Part shown: positions 1 through 9,181 of the stretch, piece after piece | Numbering within the stretch: the first letter of the stretch is position 1 | How the letters are laid out: each line of letters starts with the position of its first letter | DNA from: Nocardioides sediminis | Lineage (GTDB): Bacteria > Actinomycetota > Actinomycetes > Propionibacteriales > Nocardioidaceae | Assembly (NCBI RefSeq): GCF_003047295.1 | Contig: NZ_PZYZ01000001.1 | Location: forward strand, 62,001-126,000 | Direction: 5' to 3' | Length of the DNA stretch: 64,000 nt | Notes under the pieces: model-generated | Databases searched by the model: none | Seen by the model: the letters and a program-made list of their open reading frames with translations, nothing else | Told to the model about the DNA's origin: nothing | Translations under genes and position numbers: made by a program

Positions 1-1
1 G

Positions 2-454
2 CCCGAGGTGGCCGAGGCCGACCTCGTGGCGCGGGTGGTGTCCACCGACGAGCCCGAGCCCGACCTGTCCGGGGGCCTCACCTCGGCCCGCGTGGTCGTC
101 GGCGCCGGGCGGGGCGCCGGCAGCGCCGACGGCTTCGCCGACCTGCTCGAGCTCGCCGACCTGCTCGACGCGCCCCTCGGGGTCTCCCGCGTGGTCACGT
201 CGCTCGGCTGGCGCCCGCACCACGAGCAGGTGGGGCAGACGGGCAGCCGGATCTCCCCGGACCTCTACATCCCCTGCGGCATCAGCGGCGCCATCCAGCA
301 CTGGGCGGGGTGCAGCAGCGCCAAGGCGATCCTGGCCATCAACACCGACGCCGACGCGCCCATGGTCACCCGGGCCACCCACGCCGTCATCGGCGACCTC
401 CACGAGGTCGTGCCCGCCATCAACGCGGAGATCCGGCGGCGCCGTACGGGTTGA
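2..454 (+). CDS. etfA: Electron transfer flavoprotein subunit alpha, C-terminal part
   Basis: Only the last 150 codons are in the window; the reading frame runs open to the left edge, so the apparent GTG at position 8 is internal. ETF alpha carries FAD and passes electrons from acyl-CoA dehydrogenases and related flavoenzymes to the respiratory chain through ETF-quinone oxidoreductase. The visible part is the FAD-binding C-terminal domain: a VVVGAGRG turn, an ELADLL helix, then the family signature GQTGSRISPDLYIPCGISGA followed by QHWAG and AINTDADAP. The gene ends about 195 bases before the mce operon. The beta subunit is expected upstream, outside the window. Confidence 0.93.
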   Translation, partial: PEVAEADLVARVVSTDEPEPDLSGGLTSARVVVGAGRGAGSADGFADLLELADLLDAPLGVSRVVTSLGWRPHHEQVGQTGSRISPDLYIPCGISGAIQHWAGCSSAKAILAINTDADAPMVTRATHAVIGDLHEVVPAINAEIRRRRTG

Positions 455-491
455 GCCCCCGGCCGGTCACCTCCCCGTAGAGGATTCACGC

Positions 492-506
492 GTCACGCAG
501 AGTGAC
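492..506. promoter_or_regulatory. Inverted repeat upstream of the mce operon, candidate operator
   Basis: The arms GTCAC (492-496) and GTGAC (502-506) are separated by five bases. It lies just upstream of a candidate promoter at 523-551. Mce operons in other actinobacteria are controlled by GntR- or TetR-type repressors, but no regulator gene is in this window, so operator function is inference. Confidence 0.3.
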
Positions 507-522
507 ACTCCGCGTACATCCC

Positions 523-551
523 GTGACGCGGCGGCATTTCGTGCGTAACCT
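523..551 (+). promoter_or_regulatory. Candidate promoter of the mce operon
   Basis: GTGACG at 523-528 and TAACCT at 546-551 are 17 bases apart, fitting a SigA-type promoter. Transcription would start near 558, leaving a leader of about 90 bases before mceG. The rest of the 455-649 gap shows no gene. Confidence 0.4.
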
Positions 552-649
552 CGCGGCCACGTCCGCGTTGGTCCCTCGAAGGAACGGCGCGGACTGCTGT
601 TGCCGGGAGAGCCGTCGTACGACGACGCCGACCAGAGGGAGGCTGCGCC

Positions 650-1606
650 ATGGGTGTGGAGATCAGGGTCGACGACCTCACCAAGTCGTTCGGCAAGCAG
701 CTGATCTGGGGCGACGTCACCCTGACGATCCCCGCGGGCGAGATCTGCGTGATGCTCGGCCCGTCCGGCACCGGCAAGTCGGTCTTCCTCAAGACCCTCA
801 TCGGCCTCATCAAGCCCGACAGGGGTTCGATCATCATCGAGGGCACCGACATCGCGAGCTGCTCGGAGCGGGACCTCTACGAGATCCGCAAGCTCTTCGG
901 CGTCCTGTTCCAGGACGGCGCGATGTTCGGCTCGATGAACCTCTACGACAACGTCGCCTTCCCGCTGCGCGAGCACACGAAGAAGACGGAGTCGGAGATC
1001 CGCGACGTGGTCATGGAGAAGATGGACCTGGTGGGCCTCGTCGGGTCGGAGGACAAGCTCCCCGGCGAGATCTCCGGCGGCATGCGCAAGCGCGCCGGCC
1101 TGGCCCGGGCGCTGGTGCTCGACCCCGAGATCGTGCTCTTCGACGAGCCCGACTCCGGCCTCGACCCGGTGCGGACAGCGTTCCTCAACCAGCTCATCGT
1201 CGACCTCAACGCCCAGATCGACGCGACGTTCCTCATCGTCACCCACGACATCAACACCGCGCGCACGGTCCCCGACAACATCGGCCTGCTCTACCACCGG
1301 CACCTGGCGATGTTCGGCCCGCGCGAGATGCTGCTCAGCTCCGAGGAACCGGTCGTGCGCCAGTTCCTCAACGCCCAGAAGGTCGGCCCCATCGGCATGT
1401 CGGAGGAGAAGGACGCCGACGAGCTCGCCGCCGAGAAGGACCAGGAGCTGCCGCCGCTGCCGCCCATCCCGATGCAGCTCGACCCGTCCAACGGCATCCC
1501 GCGGCGCAGCCAGCGCCCGCCGGGGGAGTGGTGCCGCGAGAACGGGGTGACCCCGCCGCCCGGGTCCTTCGAGAGCGCCAACGCCGGCCTGGCTCCGGGG
1601 GTCTGA
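650..1606 (+). CDS. mceG: MceG-type ABC transporter ATP-binding protein
   Basis: This is the ATPase that powers the Mce lipid importer, acting on the cytoplasmic face with the two YrbE permeases. The 318-residue protein has Walker A GPSGTGKS at residues 37-44, signature SGGMRKR from residue 142, Walker B LFDEP with catalytic Glu166, and the switch histidine in THDIN. The extra C-terminal 70 residues are acidic then Pro-rich, as in Mkl/MceG of mycobacteria (Rv0655) and MlaF relatives. The ATG is preceded by GGGAGG ten bases upstream. It heads the operon and is followed after seven bases by yrbEA. In mycobacteria mceG is unlinked to most mce operons, so this all-in-one arrangement is the Streptomyces/Nocardioides style. 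Confidence 0.93.
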   Translation: MGVEIRVDDLTKSFGKQLIWGDVTLTIPAGEICVMLGPSGTGKSVFLKTLIGLIKPDRGSIIIEGTDIASCSERDLYEIRKLFGVLFQDGAMFGSMNLYDNVAFPLREHTKKTESEIRDVVMEKMDLVGLVGSEDKLPGEISGGMRKRAGLARALVLDPEIVLFDEPDSGLDPVRTAFLNQLIVDLNAQIDATFLIVTHDINTARTVPDNIGLLYHRHLAMFGPREMLLSSEEPVVRQFLNAQKVGPIGMSEEKDADELAAEKDQELPPLPPIPMQLDPSNGIPRRSQRPPGEWCRENGVTPPPGSFESANAGLAPGV

Positions 1607-1613
1607 CCGCACC

Positions 1614-2399
1614 GTGTCGTCCCTCACCGCATCCCGGGCGCTCGCCCCGATCGGGACCGCAGGCAAGCTCTTCGCCTTCGCCCTCGACGTGGGCCGAGCC
1701 GTCTTCCGGCGCCCCTTCCAGCTGCGCGAGTTCCTGCAGCAGGCGTGGTTCATCGCCTCGGTCACCATCGTCCCGACCGCCCTCGTCGCCATCCCGTTCG
1801 GTGCCGTCATCGCGCTCCAGGTCGGCGGGCTCATCAAGCAGTTCGGCGCCCAGTCGTTCACCGGGTCGGCCTCGGTCCTCGCGGTCATCCAGCAGGCCGC
1901 GCCGATCGGCACCGCGCTGCTGATCGCCGGTGCGGGCGGGTCCGCCATCGCCGCCGACCTCGGCGCCCGCAAGATCCGCGAGGAGCTCGACGCGATGATG
2001 GTGCTGGGCATCGACCCCATCCACCGGCTCGTCGTGCCTCGCGTGCTGGCCTGCATGCTCGTCGCGTTCTTCCTCAACGGGATGGTCAGCGTGGTCGGCG
2101 TCGCCGGCGGCTACGTCTTCAACGTGGTGCTCCAGGACGGCACGCCGGGGGCGTACGTCGCCAGCTTCACCGCCCTGGCCCAGCTCCCCGACCTGTGGAT
2201 CGGCCTGCTCAAGGCCCTGGTCTTCGGCCTGATCGCCGCGATCGTGGCGTCCTACAAGGGCATGAACGCCGGCGGCGGTCCCAAGGGCGTGGGCGACGCG
2301 GTCAACGAGTCCGTCGTCATCACCTTCCTGCTCCTGTTCGTGGCCAACTTCGTCCTCAGCATGATCTACCTCCAGGTCGTGCCCCCGAAGACGGGATGA
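1614..2399 (+). CDS. YrbE/MlaE family permease (YrbEA position)
   Basis: This is an integral membrane permease of the Mce lipid transporter and, paired with the next gene product, receives substrate from the Mce tube. The 261-residue protein has five or six hydrophobic segments and the MlaE-family conserved core around residues 95-130 (ADLGARKIREELDAMMVLGI), which contacts the ATPase. GTG start seven bases after mceG. The stop overlaps the next start as ATGA, indicating translational coupling. The family assignment rests on the conserved EEL-A-MVLGI loop and on operon position. Confidence 0.92.
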   Translation: MSSLTASRALAPIGTAGKLFAFALDVGRAVFRRPFQLREFLQQAWFIASVTIVPTALVAIPFGAVIALQVGGLIKQFGAQSFTGSASVLAVIQQAAPIGTALLIAGAGGSAIAADLGARKIREELDAMMVLGIDPIHRLVVPRVLACMLVAFFLNGMVSVVGVAGGYVFNVVLQDGTPGAYVASFTALAQLPDLWIGLLKALVFGLIAAIVASYKGMNAGGGPKGVGDAVNESVVITFLLLFVANFVLSMIYLQVVPPKTG

Positions 2400-3229
2400 C
2401 CATGGCCGACCTCAGGAACGTCTACCGCAAGCCGCTCGGGTCGCTCGACGACCTCGGCGGGCAGCTCGCCTTCCACATCGGCGTGCTCAAGGCCGTGCCG
2501 CGCTCGGTCACGCGCTACCCCCGGGAGATCCTCCGGATCCTGGCGGAGGTCACCCTGGGCTCGGGCGCCCTCGCCGTCATCGGCGGCACCGTCGGGGTGA
2601 TCCTCGGCATGACCTTCTTCACCGGTGCGCAGGTCGGCCTGTCCGGCTACGCCGCGCTCAACCAGCTCGGCACCGCCGCGTTCTCCGGGTTCGTCTCGGC
2701 CTACTTCAACACCCGCGAGATCGCCCCCCTGGTGGCCGGCATCGCGCTGGCGGCGACCGTGGGCTGCGGCTTCACCGCGCAGCTCGGCGCCATGCGGATC
2801 TCCGAGGAGGTCGACGCGCTCGAGGTGATGGCCATCCCGTCGATGCCGTTCCTGGTCGCCACCCGGGTCGTCGGCGGCCTCATCGCCATCATCCCGTTGT
2901 ACGTCGTGGGGCTGCTGTCGTCGTACTTCGCCAGCCGCCTGGTCGTGACCACCTTCTACGGCCAGTCCACCGGCACCTACGACCACTACTTCAACGCGTT
3001 CCTGCCACCGGGCGACGTGCTCTGGTCCTTCGGCAAGGTGCTCGTCTTCGCCGTGACCGTCATCCTCATCCACTGCTACCACGGCTACACCGCCTCCGGC
3101 GGCCCGGCCGGGGTGGGCGTGGCCGTCGGCCGCGCGGTGCGCACCAGCATCGTGGCGGTCAACGTGATCGACCTGTTCCTGTCGATGGCGATCTGGGGCA
3201 CCACCACGACCGTGAGACTGGCGGGGTGA
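2396..3229 (+). CDS. YrbE/MlaE family permease (YrbEB position)
   Basis: Second permease subunit of the Mce transporter, 277 residues, likely forming the membrane dimer with the preceding protein. It has the same MlaE fold with the loop SEEVDALEVMAIPSMPFLVA replacing the EEL-MMVLGI loop of its partner, several membrane helices, and a C-terminal SGGPAGVGVAVG segment shared with MlaE proteins. I chose ATG at 2396, which overlaps the upstream stop; an in-frame ATG lies at 2402. Seven bases separate its stop from the first MCE gene. Confidence 0.92.
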   Translation: MTMADLRNVYRKPLGSLDDLGGQLAFHIGVLKAVPRSVTRYPREILRILAEVTLGSGALAVIGGTVGVILGMTFFTGAQVGLSGYAALNQLGTAAFSGFVSAYFNTREIAPLVAGIALAATVGCGFTAQLGAMRISEEVDALEVMAIPSMPFLVATRVVGGLIAIIPLYVVGLLSSYFASRLVVTTFYGQSTGTYDHYFNAFLPPGDVLWSFGKVLVFAVTVILIHCYHGYTASGGPAGVGVAVGRAVRTSIVAVNVIDLFLSMAIWGTTTTVRLAG

Positions 3230-3236
3230 GGCGGCC

Positions 3237-4538
3237 GTGAACCCCCTCCGCGCGATCACGGGCAACCACAAGGTGCTCGGCGTCGTCTTCCTGTGCCTGA
3301 TCCTCACCGGGGTCTGGGCGGCCTACGGCGTCTTCACCAAGAAGTTCACCGACTACGACGAGGTCACCCTCCAGACCTCCAAGATCGGGCTGCAGCTCCC
3401 GATGCGGGCCGACGTCAAGATCCGCGGCGTCCAGGTCGGCGAGGTCATCGACATCGACGCCGACTCCGAGGGCGCCCGGCTGACGCTGGGCCTCTACCCC
3501 GACGAGCGCGGGCAGATCCCGGCCAACGTGACGGGCTCGATCGTGCCCAAGACGCTGTTCGGCGAGAAGTACGTCTCCCTGGTGGTGCCCGCGCAGCCGT
3601 CCGGCGAGAGCATCGCCGTCGACGCGACCATCGAGCGCACCGAGGTCTCGACCGAGGTGGAGCAGGTGCTCTCCGACCTCTACCCGCTGCTGCGTGCCGT
3701 GCAGCCGGCCGAGATCAACATGACGCTCAACGCGATCGCCACCGCGCTCGAGGGCCGCGGCGACCAGCTCGGCGAGAACCTCGAGACGGTCGACGGCTAC
3801 CTCAAGCGCTTCAACCCCGAGATCCCGGCGCTGGTGGAGGACCTGCGGCTGACCGCCCAGGTGTCCGACATCTACGCCGACGTGCTGCCCGAGGTCGCCA
3901 CCATCCTGCGCAACACCATCACCACCACCCAGACGCTGGAGGGCCGCGAGGACAAGCTCAACGCCCTGTTCAAGGACATCGGCCGCTTCTCCGCGACGAC
4001 CGAGCGCTTCCTGGACGCCAATGGCGACAACCTGATCCGTCTCGGTGACCTGGGGCGCACCCAGCTGCGCCTGCTCGCGCGCTACGCCCCGCAGTACCCC
4101 TGCCTGCTCGAGGGCATCGTCAACGCCGGCGAGCTCCAGGCCGAGGCCTTCCGCGGGTTCACCCTGCACATCGTGCTGGAGACCCTGCCCAACCAGCCGC
4201 GCGCCTACGGCCCGCAGGACGCCCCGACGTACGGCGACAACCGCGGCCCCTACTGCGGCCGGCTCCCCAACCCGCCCTGGAACCAGGACAACCCCGTGAC
4301 CCACCAGCCCGACTTCGTGGACGGCATCGACGAGCCGACCGGCAAGGGCACGTCTCGTGCCCCCGCCGGCTGGGCAGGGGGCGACGGCTACACCGGCGGA
4401 CGCGACGAGGCGGCCCTGCTCAAGGGCCTGCTCGGCACCGCCATCGGCACCGGCGCGCAGGACGTGCCCGACCTCGGCGTGCTCCTCGTCGGCCCGATGG
4501 CGCGGGGCGCCACGGTGACGCTGGGGGAGGCCCGCTGA
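3237..4538 (+). CDS. MCE family protein (MceA position)
   Basis: First of six MCE proteins thought to form a hexameric lipid tunnel across the cell envelope. The 433-residue protein has one N-terminal membrane anchor (about residues 12-32), an MlaD/MCE beta-barrel domain (about 40-115) with the typical V-IRGVQVGEV turn and the PKTLFGEKYVSL strand, then a long helical region (about 130-290), and a C-terminal extension with Cys and Pro-rich segments. GTG start at 3237. Its stop overlaps the next ATG (TGATG). Substrate cannot be read from sequence; mycobacterial homologues import fatty acids, cholesterol or mycolates. Confidence 0.92.
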   Translation: MNPLRAITGNHKVLGVVFLCLILTGVWAAYGVFTKKFTDYDEVTLQTSKIGLQLPMRADVKIRGVQVGEVIDIDADSEGARLTLGLYPDERGQIPANVTGSIVPKTLFGEKYVSLVVPAQPSGESIAVDATIERTEVSTEVEQVLSDLYPLLRAVQPAEINMTLNAIATALEGRGDQLGENLETVDGYLKRFNPEIPALVEDLRLTAQVSDIYADVLPEVATILRNTITTTQTLEGREDKLNALFKDIGRFSATTERFLDANGDNLIRLGDLGRTQLRLLARYAPQYPCLLEGIVNAGELQAEAFRGFTLHIVLETLPNQPRAYGPQDAPTYGDNRGPYCGRLPNPPWNQDNPVTHQPDFVDGIDEPTGKGTSRAPAGWAGGDGYTGGRDEAALLKGLLGTAIGTGAQDVPDLGVLLVGPMARGATVTLGEAR

Positions 4539-5572
4539 TGCCCCGGCTCGACGCCAAGACCTCGGTCGACCTCGCCAAGCTGATGGTCTTCATCCTGGTC
4601 ACGACGCTGGCCACGGGAGTCCTCGTGGTCACCATCGGCAACCTCACCTTCGGGGAGACCCGCAGCTACAAGGCGGAGTTCGTCAACGCCACCGGGGTGG
4701 TCGAGGGGGACGACATCCGGGTGGCCGGCGTCAAGGTCGGCGTCGTCGAGGACATCGAGATCGTCGACCGCACCCGCGCCCTGCTCAGCTTCACCGTCGA
4801 CGAGGACACCGCCGTCACCGGCGGCACGTTCGCGACCATCCGCTACCGCAACCTCGTGGGGCAGCGCTACGTCGCGCTGACGCAGGAGATCGGCGACACC
4901 GCACGCCTGCCCGACGGTGCGACCATCCCGGTCGACCGCACCAAGCCGGCGCTGGACCTGACCGTGCTGTTCAACGGCTTCAAGCCGCTCTTCCAGGCGC
5001 TGTCGCCCACCGACATCAACAAGCTCTCCTACGAGATCGTCCAGGTCTTCCAGGGCGAGAGCGGCACCCTCGAGGGGCTGCTCGAGCACACCGCCTCGGT
5101 GACCTCGACCCTCGCCGACCGCGACGAGGTCATCAGCGACCTCATCGACAACCTCAACCAGGTGCTGGTCCACATCGGCGACCGCGACGAGCAGCTGTCC
5201 CGGCTCATCGGCTCCTTCCGCACCCTCATCGGCGGGCTCAAGGACGACCGGCAGGCGATCCTGGGCTCCCTCGACGAGATCTCGGACCTCTCCGTGGAGA
5301 CCTCGAGCCTGCTGTCCGGCATCCGCAAGCCCTTCGTCAAGGACATCGAGGAGCTGCGCGAGGTCGCGGGCAACATCGACAAGAACAAGGCCGAGCTGGA
5401 CCGCGCCATGCAGGTGCTCCCGATCAAGCTGGAGAAGATCGGCCGCACGGCGATCTACGGCTCGTGGTTCAACTTCTACCTCTGCGAGTTCCAGGGCCGC
5501 GTCAAGCTGCCCGGCAACCTCGACGTCCCGGTCTCCTACCAGCCGGGCTCCGATCGGTGTGATCTCGGATGA
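4538..5572 (+). CDS. MCE family protein (MceB position)
   Basis: Second MCE subunit, 344 residues: membrane anchor near residues 12-34, MCE domain with VAGVKVGVV and RNLVGQRYVAL near 40-120, then a predicted coiled helical needle region with repeated D-R-I-L heptads to about residue 295, and a short C-terminal segment with a WFNFYLCE motif shared by many MceB proteins. Starts at the ATG overlapping the upstream stop. A 70-base gap follows, the only sizeable spacer between the six MCE genes. Confidence 0.91.
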   Translation: MPRLDAKTSVDLAKLMVFILVTTLATGVLVVTIGNLTFGETRSYKAEFVNATGVVEGDDIRVAGVKVGVVEDIEIVDRTRALLSFTVDEDTAVTGGTFATIRYRNLVGQRYVALTQEIGDTARLPDGATIPVDRTKPALDLTVLFNGFKPLFQALSPTDINKLSYEIVQVFQGESGTLEGLLEHTASVTSTLADRDEVISDLIDNLNQVLVHIGDRDEQLSRLIGSFRTLIGGLKDDRQAILGSLDEISDLSVETSSLLSGIRKPFVKDIEELREVAGNIDKNKAELDRAMQVLPIKLEKIGRTAIYGSWFNFYLCEFQGRVKLPGNLDVPVSYQPGSDRCDLG

Positions 5573-5642
5573 ACACACCCCACGACGTCCTGCGCTCCTT
5601 CCGCTGCGTTCCCTCCGCGCACAACGCCGAGGGGCCCCCGAC

Positions 5643-6617
5643 ATGAGCTCTCCCATGAAGCCCTTCCGCGAGCGCAACCCCGTGGTGATCGGGTTCATCA
5701 GCCTCGTCGTGCTGGCGCTGCTGCTCACCGCCGCGATGCGCGCCGACGACCTCCCGCTCATCGGCGGCGGCGACACCTACCGGGCCGCCTTCAGCGAGTC
5801 CGGAGGGCTCAAGAAGGGCGACGAGGTCCGCATCGCCGGCGTCCGCGTCGGCAAGGTCGACGAGGTGGCCCTCGAGGACGGCAAGGTCGTGGCGACCTTC
5901 AAGGTCGACCGCGGCGAGTCCTTCGGGCCCGACACCCGGGCAGACATCAAGGTCAAGACGCTGCTGGGCGCGATGTACCTCTCCCTCGAGCCCGCCGGCA
6001 CCGGCCAGCTCGAGGAGGGCTCGACGATCCCCCTCGAGCGCACCTCCTCGCCGTACGACGTCGTGGACGCCTTCGAGGGCCTGGCCGGCACCACCGACAA
6101 GATCGACACCGACCAGCTCGCCGGCGCCCTGACCACCCTGGCCGACCTGACCCGCAACACCCCCGAGGAGTTCCGCTCGGCGCTGGACGGCGTCACCCGG
6201 CTCTCGGCCAACGTCGCGGCCAAGGACCAGCAGATCAACGAGCTCCTGGTCAACCTCGACAAGGTGGCCGGGGTGCTGGACGAGCGCGACGAGGACATCG
6301 TCGCTCTGATGCGCGACGCCGACGTCCTGTTCCGCGCGCTGGTGGGCCGCCGCGAGGCGATCCACGACCTGCTGGAGTCCACCTCGACGCTCTCGCGCGA
6401 GCTGACGCTGCTGGTGGAGCAGAGCCGCGCCGACCTCAAGCCCGCCCTGACGCACCTGGAGAACGTCGTCGCCGTGCTCAACAAGAACGAGGACAACCTG
6501 GACAACAGCCTGCGGCTGATGGCGCCCTTCTACCGCGTGTTCGCCAGCACGCTCGGCACCGGCCCGTGGTTCGACACCTACATCCAGAACCTGCCCCCGG
6601 CACCGCAGGTGGGCTGA
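5643..6617 (+). CDS. MCE family protein (MceC position)
   Basis: Third MCE subunit, about 324 residues: membrane anchor at residues 15-32, MCE domain with EVRIAGVRVGKV and KTLLGAMYLSL near 40-120, then a helical region to about 300 and the ending LGTGPWFDTYIQNL. The frame is open to an ATG at 5559 inside mceB, but the family consensus starts at MSSPMKPFRERN, so I chose ATG 5643, with GAGGGG upstream. The spacer 5573-5642 contains a C/T-rich stretch with repeated CTCCTTCCG-like words and no other gene. Next gene follows after three bases. Confidence 0.88.
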   Translation: MSSPMKPFRERNPVVIGFISLVVLALLLTAAMRADDLPLIGGGDTYRAAFSESGGLKKGDEVRIAGVRVGKVDEVALEDGKVVATFKVDRGESFGPDTRADIKVKTLLGAMYLSLEPAGTGQLEEGSTIPLERTSSPYDVVDAFEGLAGTTDKIDTDQLAGALTTLADLTRNTPEEFRSALDGVTRLSANVAAKDQQINELLVNLDKVAGVLDERDEDIVALMRDADVLFRALVGRREAIHDLLESTSTLSRELTLLVEQSRADLKPALTHLENVVAVLNKNEDNLDNSLRLMAPFYRVFASTLGTGPWFDTYIQNLPPAPQVG

Positions 6618-6620
6618 CCG

Positions 6621-7760
6621 ATGGACACACTGAGGAAGGTCGCCGTCCCGCTGGTCGTCATCGCCCTGGTGACGGCCGCGGCGGTCACCATGTTCGCCGG
6701 CGGCGACTCCAAGCGCCTCGTCGCCCACTTCCCGCGCACGATCTCGATCTACGAGGGCAGCGAGGTGCGGGTCCTGGGCGTGCCGATCGGCCAGGTGGAG
6801 ACCGTGGAGCCCTCCGGGACCGACGTCGTGGTCACGATGACCTACGACAGCGAGGTCGAGCTGCCGGCGGACGCCAAGGCGGCCATCGTGGCGCCGTCGA
6901 TCGTCGGTGACCGCTTCGTCCAGGTCACCCCGGCCTACACCGGCGGCGAGGTGATGGCCGACAACGTCGAGCTGCCCGTGGAGCAGACCGCCGTGCCGAT
7001 CGAGCTCGACCAGATCTACGAGAGCCTCGACACCCTCAACGTCGCGCTGGGTCCCAACGGGGCCAACCGCAACGGGGCCCTCTCCGACCTGCTCGCGGTG
7101 ACGGCCGACAACTTCGACGGCCAGGGCGACGACCTGCGCTCGACCCTGGGCAACTTCGCGCGGCTCACCTCCACGCTGGACAACAACAAGGAGGAGCTGT
7201 TCGGCAGCGCCGAGCAGCTCGGCAAGTTCATCGAGACCCTGGCCGAGAACGACCAGACCGTGCGCAGCTTCAACCAGTCGCTGGCCGACGTCTCGGACCT
7301 GCTGGAGGAGGAGAAGGAGGAGCTCTCGGCCTCGCTGCGCAACCTGTCGGTGGCGCTCACCGAGGTCTCGTCCTTCGTCAAGGACAACCGCGAGGTCCTC
7401 GGGCGCAACATCTCCGGGCTCAACCGGGTGTCCAAGGTGCTGGTCAAGCAACGCGACGCTCTCGACGAGATCCTCCGGGTCGGGCCGCTGGCGCTCAACA
7501 ACCTGGCGCTGACCTACAACCCGCAGGCCGGCACGCTCGACACCCGCGCCAACCTCGGGGAGCTCGTCGGCCAGCTCGAGGCCGACCCCGCGACGTACCT
7601 GTGCGGGCTCACCAGCCAGGTCAAGGGTGCCGAGGACGTCTGCGACACCATCCAGCAGGTCCTGCCGCGCGCCGGGAAGCTGCCCAAGGGCCCGGTCCCG
7701 GCCCGTCCCGGCCAGCGCTTCGACCCGACGCTCGGCGGTCTCGTGGAGGTGTCGCGATGA
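6621..7760 (+). CDS. MCE family protein (MceD position)
   Basis: Fourth MCE subunit, 379 residues. It has an N-terminal membrane anchor (residues 7-25), an MCE domain with EVRVLGVPIGQV and VGDRFVQVTP (about 30-110), a long acidic helical region (about 125-290) with many D, E and K residues, and a C-terminal part with a Cys pair (YLCGL and DVCDT) plus a Pro-rich end. ATG start at 6621. Its stop overlaps the ATG of the lipoprotein gene (ATGA). Confidence 0.92.
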   Translation: MDTLRKVAVPLVVIALVTAAAVTMFAGGDSKRLVAHFPRTISIYEGSEVRVLGVPIGQVETVEPSGTDVVVTMTYDSEVELPADAKAAIVAPSIVGDRFVQVTPAYTGGEVMADNVELPVEQTAVPIELDQIYESLDTLNVALGPNGANRNGALSDLLAVTADNFDGQGDDLRSTLGNFARLTSTLDNNKEELFGSAEQLGKFIETLAENDQTVRSFNQSLADVSDLLEEEKEELSASLRNLSVALTEVSSFVKDNREVLGRNISGLNRVSKVLVKQRDALDEILRVGPLALNNLALTYNPQAGTLDTRANLGELVGQLEADPATYLCGLTSQVKGAEDVCDTIQQVLPRAGKLPKGPVPARPGQRFDPTLGGLVEVSR

Positions 7761-9181
7761 ACCGGCTCCGCTCGCTCGCGCTGCTCGTGGTGACCACGCT
7801 GTCGCTCTCCGCGTGCGACTTCGACGTCTACGAGCTGCCCCTGCCCGGCGGGCCGGACGCCGGCTCCGACCCGATGACGGTGACCGTCCACTTCGCCGAC
7901 GTGCTCGACCTGGTGCCACGGTCCACGGTCAAGGTCAACGACGTGTCGGTCGGCCAGGTCACCGAGGTGTCCCTGGACGGGTACGCCGCGGTGGTCGAGC
8001 TGGAGATGCGCCGCGACGTCGAGCTGCCCGACAACGCGGTCGCCGAGATCCGGCAGACCAGCCTGCTCGGCGAGAAGTTCGTCTCGCTGGAGGCGCCCCA
8101 GGAGGGCGCGAGCAGCAACCGGCTCGAGAGCGGCGACGAGATCCCGCTCGAGCGCACCGGCCGCAACCCCGAGGTCGAGGAGGTGCTCGGCGCGCTGAGC
8201 CTGCTCCTCAACGGTGGCGGCGTGGGCCAGCTCCAGACCATCACCCGGGAGCTCAACAACGCCCTCGAGGGACGCGAGGGCACCGCGAGGTCGGTGCTGC
8301 GGCAGGTGCGCGACTTCATGGGCCAGCTCGACGCCAACAAGGGCGACATCGTCGACGCCATCGAGAAGCTCAACCGCCTCGCCCTGAGCATCCGCGAGGA
8401 GCAGCCCACGATCGACGCGGCGCTCGAGGAGCTGCCCAGCGCGCTGGACTCGATCGACCGGCAGCGTGAGGACCTGGTCACGATGCTGCGGTCGCTGGAG
8501 GACCTGAGCGCGGTCGGCGTGAAGGTGATCCGGGCGTCCAAGACGGCGACCATCGACTCGCTCGAGGCGCTCAACCCGGTGCTGAGCCAGCTGGCCGCGT
8601 CGGGCGACGACTTCACCAAGGCCTTCCACGTGTTCCTGACCTACCCGTTCGTCGACGAGGTCGTGGGCCGGGACCCGCAGGTCGCCCGCAACCTGCACAT
8701 GGGTGACTACACCAACCTGTCGGTGACGCTGGAGATCGACCTCTCCCAGGGCGCCACGGGCCTGCCGACGCTGCCCACCAACCTGCCCTCGCAGGTCGAC
8801 CCCACCCAGGTCCTCGACAACGTGCTCGAGTGCCTGGCCAGCGGGGACATCGCCAGCCCCGCCTGCCAGGAGGTGCTCGCCACCCCCACCGAGCTGCTCA
8901 AGCTGCAGGAGGAGTGCCGCAAGGAGCGCAACAAGGACAAGGACGTGTGCCGCGAGCTCGACCAGGTGCCCAACCTGCCCGTGCCGCTGCCGACCGAGAC
9001 GACCACGGTCCCCGGCGTCCCGGTGCCGGTGCCGAGCCTGCCCGGGGTGCCGACGCTGCCCGGCGCCGGGCGGGCCGGCACCCAGCAGCGCACGCCGCAG
9101 GGCCCGACGTACGGAGAGCTGATGGACTCCTTCGACCCCGCCCTGGTGAGCCTCCTCGTCCCCGGGATGGTGCTGCGATGA
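7757..9181 (+). CDS. MCE family lipoprotein (MceE position, LprK-like)
   Basis: Fifth MCE subunit, 474 residues. The start MNRLRSLALL leads into a lipobox LSAC with Cys20, so the protein should be lipid-anchored outside the membrane, as MceE/LprK proteins are. The MCE domain follows (VKVNDVSVGQV, QTSLLGEKFVSLE), then a helical segment to about residue 300, a QVDP region, and a Pro/Val-rich C-terminal stretch with repeated PVPVPSLPGVP-like words before the ending LVPGMVLR. I chose ATG 7757 because it gives the lipoprotein signal; the frame is open further upstream. Stop overlaps the next ATG. Confidence 0.92.
   Translation: MNRLRSLALLVVTTLSLSACDFDVYELPLPGGPDAGSDPMTVTVHFADVLDLVPRSTVKVNDVSVGQVTEVSLDGYAAVVELEMRRDVELPDNAVAEIRQTSLLGEKFVSLEAPQEGASSNRLESGDEIPLERTGRNPEVEEVLGALSLLLNGGGVGQLQTITRELNNALEGREGTARSVLRQVRDFMGQLDANKGDIVDAIEKLNRLALSIREEQPTIDAALEELPSALDSIDRQREDLVTMLRSLEDLSAVGVKVIRASKTATIDSLEALNPVLSQLAASGDDFTKAFHVFLTYPFVDEVVGRDPQVARNLHMGDYTNLSVTLEIDLSQGATGLPTLPTNLPSQVDPTQVLDNVLECLASGDIASPACQEVLATPTELLKLQEECRKERNKDKDVCRELDQVPNLPVPLPTETTTVPGVPVPVPSLPGVPTLPGAGRAGTQQRTPQGPTYGELMDSFDPALVSLLVPGMVLR

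Noticed and set aside
467..2077. Minus-strand open frame opposite mceG-yrbEA
   Set aside because: Low-complexity shadow; the plus strand carries clear ABC and permease motifs.
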